Assembly (NCBI GenBank): GCA_036245525.1
Contig: BTPG01000006.1
Coordinates: 88,968,035 to 89,032,034, forward strand
Reading direction: 5' to 3'
DNA from: Semisulcospira habei
Taxonomy: Eukaryota > Mollusca > Gastropoda > Semisulcospiridae
DNA: 64,000 nt
Shown here in pieces: positions 58,839 through 64,000 of the stretch. A model generated the notes under the pieces. The model ran no database searches, was not told where the DNA came from, and was given only the letters and a program-made list of their open reading frames with translations. The translations under genes were made by a program, and so were the position numbers. Every line of letters starts with the position of its first letter. Positions within the stretch are counted from its first letter, which is position 1.

Positions 58839-60710
58839 CTTACTTACTTACTTACCCCTGTCACCCCTACCCGGGTATAGGCCATCGACGAGAGACCTCC
58901 AGCGACTCCTGTCCTGTGCTTCTCCTTTTATTTTACTCCAGGTGGTTCCCAGTCTCTTGATGTCTGCTTGGAGGTCTCGACGCCAGGAGTTTTTCGGCCT
59001 ACCTCTTTTCCTCTTTCCCTGGGGGTTCCATGACAATGCCTGCCTAGTGATACTGGAAGCTGGCTTTCTCAGACTGCGACCAATCCATCCCCATCTTCTT
59101 TGCCCAATTTAATTCTCTGCTGTTATCTGCTCTGTTCTCTCCCAGAGTCTGACGTTGCTGATCTTCTCTGGCCAGTGGATTTTCAAAATTCTTCTAAGGC
59201 AACTATTTATGAAGATCTGTACTCTGTTGACTGTGGTTTTTGTCAATCTCTAAGTCTCTGCTCCATATAGGAGAACTGCTTTTACGTTGGAGTTGAAAAT
59301 CCGGACTTTGGTGTGTTGTGACAGCTCTCTGGAACTCCACACTTTTTTCAACTGGAGAAAGGCTGCTCTGGCTTTACCGATTCGTGCTCTGACATCTGCA
59401 TCAGTGCCGCCTTTTTTGTCTATGATGCTCACGAGATATGTGAAGGACTCCACCTCCTCCAACAAGCAAGACTGGTTCTTCCCTGGTTGTGTTCAGCCTC
59501 ATTGTCTTTGTTTTCTGTTTGTGAATGGTGAGGCCCACTTGGGACGAGATGTCAGCAAGCCTCGTGGTCTTGTCCTGCATTTGTTGATGAGTGTGGGACA
59601 GTAATGCCAAGTCGTCTGCAAAATCGAGGTCGTCAAGCTGTGTCCACAGTGTCCACTGTATTCCACTTCGTCTGTGCTCTGTGGTCATCTTCATGACCCA
59701 GTCTATGGCCAGTAGGAAGAGGAACGGAGACAGCAAACACCCCTGCCTGACACCGGTTCTGACCTGGAGCTCCCTGGTGAACTGCCCTTCGTGGATCACA
59801 CGACATGTCATGCCATCGTAGCTGCTCTTGATCAGGCGGACGAGCTTTGTGGGTACACCGTAGTGTCGTAGGAGTTTCCACAGAGTCTCTCTTTCCACGC
59901 TGTCAAATGCTTTCTCGTAATCCACAAAGTTGACGTACAGCGGGGAGCTCCACTCCAGAGACTGTTCCACGATGATGCGGAGAGTGGCGATCTGGTCTGT
60001 ACATGATCGGTTTTTCCTGAATCCTGCTTGCTGGTCTCCGCTTCACCTCGCGGTTGGCTTCCGAGTATTCCTCCTATGCCCTTGCTTTGGCTGTTCTCGT
60101 GCGACTGTTGTTGACAACTGCTTTCTTCTGCTTCCTCACTTCTATCTTCTTCAAGGTCTGTGCCGACAGCCAGTCCTTGTGATGGTGTTTCCTGAACCCT
60201 ACAGTGTCTTTGCAGGTTGAGTTCAGCGCCTCTCTAACTGCCTTCCACTGCTGCTCTGTGGTGACCGCCTCCTCTTCATTTACTAGCTCCTGTAGTGCTT
60301 GAAACCGGTTGGATAGCACCAGTTTGAACTCTTCTCTCACTCCAGTCTTTTCTCAGGAGGCCTACATTATATCGCTGTCTTCTTGTTGTCTCTGTACGGC
60401 TTTTCTTTAACTTGAGCTTTATTCTTAAGGTAAGCAGATGGTGGTCTGAGGCGACATCTGCTCCCCTCCTCACTCGAACATCTTGAAGGGATCTTCTAAA
60501 TTTCTTGCTGATGCAGATATGGTCTATTTGGTTCTCTGTAGTATGGTCAGGTGAGACCTAAGTTGCTTTGTGTATGCTGCCTCCAATGACAAGTCTGTTT
60601 AGAGCACAAAAGTCTACAAACCTCTCCCCGTTCTCCTCATCTCCCCTAGTCCCTGTCTCCCCATCACCTCTTCATATCCAGTGTTGTCCTCCCCTATTTT
60701 GGCATTAAAA
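58839..60710 (-). mobile_element. RTE-like LINE copy C, internally deleted and cut off
   Basis: Same family as copies A and B, with the TTAC-repeat tail at 58839-58856. Minus-strand palm frame 59401-59970 holds NFVDYEKAFDSVE and LDFADDLALLSH. About 700 bases of the N-terminal reverse-transcriptase region are missing at about 60037 (CTTGCTGGTCTC joined to CGCTTCACCTCG). The 5' side stops at GGCATTAAAA (60710), where copy B continues into the endonuclease. The DIRS-like element starts there. No target duplication is visible. Confidence 0.88.
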
Positions 60711-61239
60711 ATTCATTTTTCTCTAAAAGGTATTTTTTCGAAAAATACTTACCGATGACATGACTACATGGGGAATATCTACTTCTAGGCTCAATTTTTA
60801 GCCTACTTGCCCGTTGTGTGCCCACACAACCCGAGAGGCACTCGGGGAACCCCCCAGAGGGGCCGAGAGTTATCTCCCCATACCTGCCTTACCAGATCCG
60901 GTCACGAGACCATTCAGTCTGATACTTCGCTCGAAAGCGGCAAGCGGGGCAGGAGGGAGGGACATCCGAGTCATGTCATCGGTAAGTATTTTTCGAAAAA
61001 ATACCTTTTAGAAAAAAATGAATTTATTTCCTCAAAAACATTACCGATGACATGACTACATGGGAGAATTGCGATGAGGAGGCGGGTGCCGCCCAAAACT
61101 CCCCCAGCAGAACAGCGCCGTTCTCCCCGTCGCACACTCCCGACAATTTTAGCGAAGTGCATCTACGGTGCCAGTGGCACCGGGAGGGAGTGTTGCGCGG
61201 CGGCGATGTCCCCCCACCAGTGCGAGATTCTCTCGCTGG

Positions 61240-62200
61240 CTAGCCAGGTCCCGGAGGTAGAAAGGGGCAAAGACCGATTCGGTTTTCTAGCCCACGGCTG
61301 CCACGATGTCTTTGACAGCGCGGTTTCGATCAAACGCGACGTTCGTGGCCATAGCTCGTACCTCGTGTGCGTGAATGTGCAGCCTCTTCGCTCCCTCAGG
61401 GGAGATCTCCTGATAAGCGGAGCGTATGACCCAGCGGAGCCAGGAAGAGATCGTCTGGGCTATAATGTCACGCCGGTTGGGTCTTAGGGGTAGGAAGAGG
61501 CACGACCGTCCCCTGCGGACGGGCTTAGATCGCCGCAGATAGATTTTTTAGGGGCGCGCACGGGATCCTGTAGCCTGGTCTCCTGGGACCGGGGTCGGTC
61601 TCTCAGCGGCCTAATGGTGATCACCTAAGGCGGAGTTAAAGGAGACCTGTTCTTCGCCAGAAAGGCCGGGTCCGTGCGCAGCTGGACGGAGCCATCTGTT
61701 CGGAATTGCAGACCGGCAGGGCGAGCCGAAAGCGCATGTAGCTCGCTCACAGGCGAAGCGGTAGGAAGTGCCAGCAGGAAACAAGTCTTGCGTGCCCAGT
61801 CCGCGAGCTGGGCCAAAGGTAATGGTTCGAAGCGGGTGGAGTTCAACCACGTGAGCACCCAGGGTAGGACCCAGCGAGGAATGAGCGAGCGGAGTGTCGG
61901 GCGCTGGATGCCGCAGTGTCCCATAAGGTCGGCTAGGTCCTTGCAGGCGCCCGGATCGGGTCGTCCCAGGTGACGATAGGTGTCCGCAATCATGGACAGG
62001 TAACCGCGTACCGTGATGAGGGCTAGGCCTTGGTCTCGGAAGAGCCAGAGCAAGAAGTCCGCCAGCGGAGGATGCGTCAGATCCGTGGGCGTAAGGCCAT
62101 GATCGGTGCACCAGGAACAGAGGACTCGCCACTTCCCTCGTAGACTCGAAGGGTCGACAGTCTCCGGGCCGCAGCGATCGCCTCCATTGCTGCACCTGAG
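61240..62200 (-). pseudogene. Tyrosine recombinase of the DIRS-like element
   Basis: The N-terminal core-binding part reads DQGLALITVRGYLSMIADT and FLLALPTASPVSELHAL (61625-62053), where the position of the first catalytic Arg appears to be Pro. The catalytic end lies in a second frame: AHEVRAMATN (about 61352-61380, the HxxR motif) and APFYLRDLASQ (about 61240-61272, the nucleophile Tyr). A stop codon TAG stands between them where TGG is expected (VAAVG-stop-KTESVF). At least one frameshift separates the halves. In the family this enzyme inserts a circular intermediate without target duplication. Confidence 0.8.
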
Positions 62201-62432
62201 TAGACTCTAGCTCCGAGAGCTTGCCGCACAACCTCCAGGCGTGAAGGAGGAGACACTCCGGGCAGGGGTGGAACAGCGGCTGGCGCGGTTGCTTGAGCAT
62301 GGTCCGCGGGGAGGGCAGCAGCAGGGGCGGGTCTGTGGCGAGGCTGAGCAGGTCGGTGGTCCAGGAGCGGTTCCAGACGAACGGCGCGACCAACAGGAGG
62401 AACGCCGAACAGCCCCGAAGTTAGAGGAGGCC

Positions 62433-63008
62433 TTAGGGAACGAGGACGGTAGTGGGACCGGTATAGGCCACAAGTCCGTCCCAGAGAATGGAGAGCGCAT
62501 CGACAGCCCAGGCAAGCTGGTCGGGAATCGGGGAGACGAAGAGGGGAAGCTGGTGGTTCCACCTCGTGGCGAACAAGTCGACCTGGGGAGTCTCCCAGCG
62601 GGCGCAGATCATCCGAAAGATGTCCTGTCGTCGGGTCCATTCCGTGTGTAGAAGTTGGTCGCGGCGAGACCGAGAGTCGGCCAAGACATTCAGGCATCCG
62701 GGAACGTGCCGGGCTTGAAGGATAATGCTCCGGTCCTCGCACCAACGCATCTTCCTGTAGAGGAGCATACACAGGTCAGGGGAGCGTGTGCCACCTTGCT
62801 TCTGGATGTAAGCGACCACCGTCGTGTCGTCCGAAAGCACGAGAAGCTCCTGGTGTCTGAGGAGGTACTCCCCGGCCTGAAGGGCTCGCCAGACGGCCTG
62901 CATCTCCAGCCAATTGATGTGGGTGTGCGCCAAGTGTGAGGGCCAGGGGCCCGCCGTCGCGAGACACCGCGGTAGGAGGTGGGCCCCCCCACCCCGAAAA
63001 GCTGGCAT
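62433..63008 (-). pseudogene. RNase H-like domain of the DIRS-like element
   Basis: One long frame contains HINWLEMQAVWRAL, LVLSDDTTVVAYIQKQGG and NVLADSRSR, which fit the E, D and D positions of the retroelement RNase H, then VDLFATRWNHQLPLF. The upstream DASFSGWGG motif (first Asp) is in the adjacent frame, so a one-base change in the G/C run at about 62987-62995 shifted the frame. Confidence 0.8.
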
Positions 63009-63640
63009 CGACGCAAGGAGAGACCTGTGGAGGGGGAGAGGCTAAGGGAACTCCCGACGCTAGCCACGTATGGTCGGTCCACCGACGAAGGTGCAGATGG
63101 AGCATCTGGGACACTGGGACCGCGGTCGTCAAGTCTCCGGAAGACGTGAGCCATTGGAGAAGAAGAAGCAGTTGAATTGGTCGGGAGTAGAGACGCCCTA
63201 GTGGGATAAGATCCGCTGCGGCGTTCATCAAACCCAGCAACTGAAGCCAGACTCTTGCGGGGGCTGCATCCTCCCGAGCTAACTGGTCGGCTAGATCCGC
63301 CATCTTCTTGATCCGGGGCGCCGGAAGGCGTACCGTGTTGAGGTTGGTAGCGCCTTCCATACCCAGATGCACAACCCGGCGGGAGGGAGAGAGATCCGAC
63401 TTGCCGTCGTCTACTAGGAAGCCCAGGTGTGCCAGGAGGTGCAAGAGAGCATCTCTGTCCGTGGCTAGCGCGGTCTTCGATTGGTTGCACAACGGAGGCC
63501 GTCCAGGTAGTTCGACGTGGACTGGAGGAGGACTGTCGGGCTAAGGCGACGAAGGCGTCCATCCGCCAAGTGAAGACCCAGGGGCGGAGGTTGAGTCCGA
63601 ACGGCAATCCTACCGAAGGCGCTCGAGCGGTGCGCACTAG
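62776..63640 (-). pseudogene. Reverse transcriptase domain of the DIRS-like element
   Basis: LPFGLNLRPWVFTWRMDAF is followed by the thumb region LGFLVDDGKSDLSPSRR. The catalytic YxDD box appears as YLDG in the frame at 63465-63695, then a frameshift leads into CNQSKTALATDRDALLHLL. The active site is thus altered and the frame broken. Confidence 0.78.
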
Positions 63641-63651
63641 TGTCCTGAACA

Positions 63652-64000
63652 GAAAGTGGAACGGAAGGAGTCGGGGGCGCGACCGAGTCGCGCAAGCTAG
63701 GGCTGACGTCTCTCCTGGCCAGACTCAGTGAGTAGGGCGCTACGCCGGCGTACAGATCCTCCGGAAGGATCAGCGGGCTTAACGGGGAGAGACGGGAGAG
63801 GAAGGCCAGTCACGTGGGACGGCACATGGTGGACTGCTGCAGGCCGGGCTCAGTGAGGCGGGCGCTGTGCCGGCAAACAGACCCTCCGGAAGGGTCAGCG
63901 GGCGTGGCAGCAGTGGCAGTCCTCTGATCAGCCATCAAGTGACCTGAAAGTGGAACGGAGGGAGTCGGGGCGCGACCGTGTCGCGCAAGCTAAGGCTGAA
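63652..64000 (-). repeat. 294-bp tandem repeat at the 5' side of the DIRS-like coding region
   Basis: GAAAGTGGAACGGAAGGAGT at 63652 recurs as GAAAGTGGAACGGAGGGAGT at 63946. Within the unit a sub-repeat (CTCAGTGAG...CTCCGGAAGG) stands at 63724 and 63849. The array continues past the window. Confidence 0.8.

Larger units (their letters stand above)
60711..64000 (-). mobile_element. DIRS-type tyrosine-recombinase retrotransposon, decayed, extends past the window
   Basis: Minus-strand reverse transcriptase, RNase H and tyrosine-recombinase remnants occur in the DIRS order. GC content is much higher than in the flanks. At the left edge 60712-60764 and 60970-61022 are 53-base inverted repeats (TCATGTCATCGGTAAGT word), and a direct copy of the outer part stands at 61041-61064. 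Such paired inverted and direct repeats are characteristic of DIRS-like elements. The right boundary is outside the window. Confidence 0.85.

Noticed and set aside
61074..61487. Plus-strand open frames over 100 codons across the DIRS-like region (also 62241-62651)
   Set aside because: GC-rich antisense shadows of the minus-strand reverse transcriptase, RNase H and recombinase remnants.

Overview
The window looks like nuclear DNA from a marine invertebrate, most likely a mollusc and possibly a gastropod. This is inferred from split genes with GT-AG introns, tRNA-derived SINEs, CR1-like and RTE-like LINEs, a DIRS-type tyrosine-recombinase retrotransposon, and very many short palindromic elements. 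No species-diagnostic locus was seen. There is no rRNA, genuine tRNA gene, CRISPR array or prokaryotic gene.

Two host genes can be rebuilt by hand on the minus strand. (1) A complete four-exon gene for a 103-residue MIC13/QIL1-like protein (mitochondrial MICOS complex) spans 39052-46701. All four exons join in phase across GT-AG introns. (2) Four in-phase internal exons of a RING-H2 ubiquitin-ligase gene lie at 55951-58318; both gene ends are missing.

The rest is mostly mobile DNA. At 1-6600 there are a SINE, a decayed CR1-like LINE interrupted by a second SINE, and long CT microsatellites at LINE 3' tails. At 7000-27000 palindromic MITEs are dense, with a 39-bp minisatellite and a PIF/Harbinger-like element. 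At 28288-30330 lies a degenerate minus-strand gene of a repetitive family with a GCDTVS-type nuclease-like motif and a CXC C-terminus. At 32000-58500 more palindromes surround and fill the two host genes, together with RTE copies A and B, both with target-site duplications. At 58839-60710 is RTE copy C, abutting a decayed DIRS-type element (60711 to the window end).

Palindrome families are labelled here as follows. PAL-A: core arm around TTCAAGGGTAGTGCCAGA and GGCGCC centre, ends TTAACCCATTTAGCCCC or TTAACTCATTCAGCCC. PAL-A2: same core, ends TTAACCCTTATCATTCGG. PAL-B: core arm AGAGGCATAGATCCTCATGA, ends TTAACCCTTTCACTGCC. PAL-B2: same core as PAL-B, ends GAGGTTTCGTT...AACGAAACCTC. PAL-C: ends TTAACCCTTTGGCTGTCGG. 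PAL-D: TTAACTCATTCGAGACG. PAL-E: TATACTGACGAGCAAAAGAA. About 25 PAL-A/A2 and 16 PAL-B/B2 copies or fragments are visible. The most unusual observation is that the same palindrome core sits inside elements with different termini, and that the two arms of single copies carry matched (covarying) substitutions.
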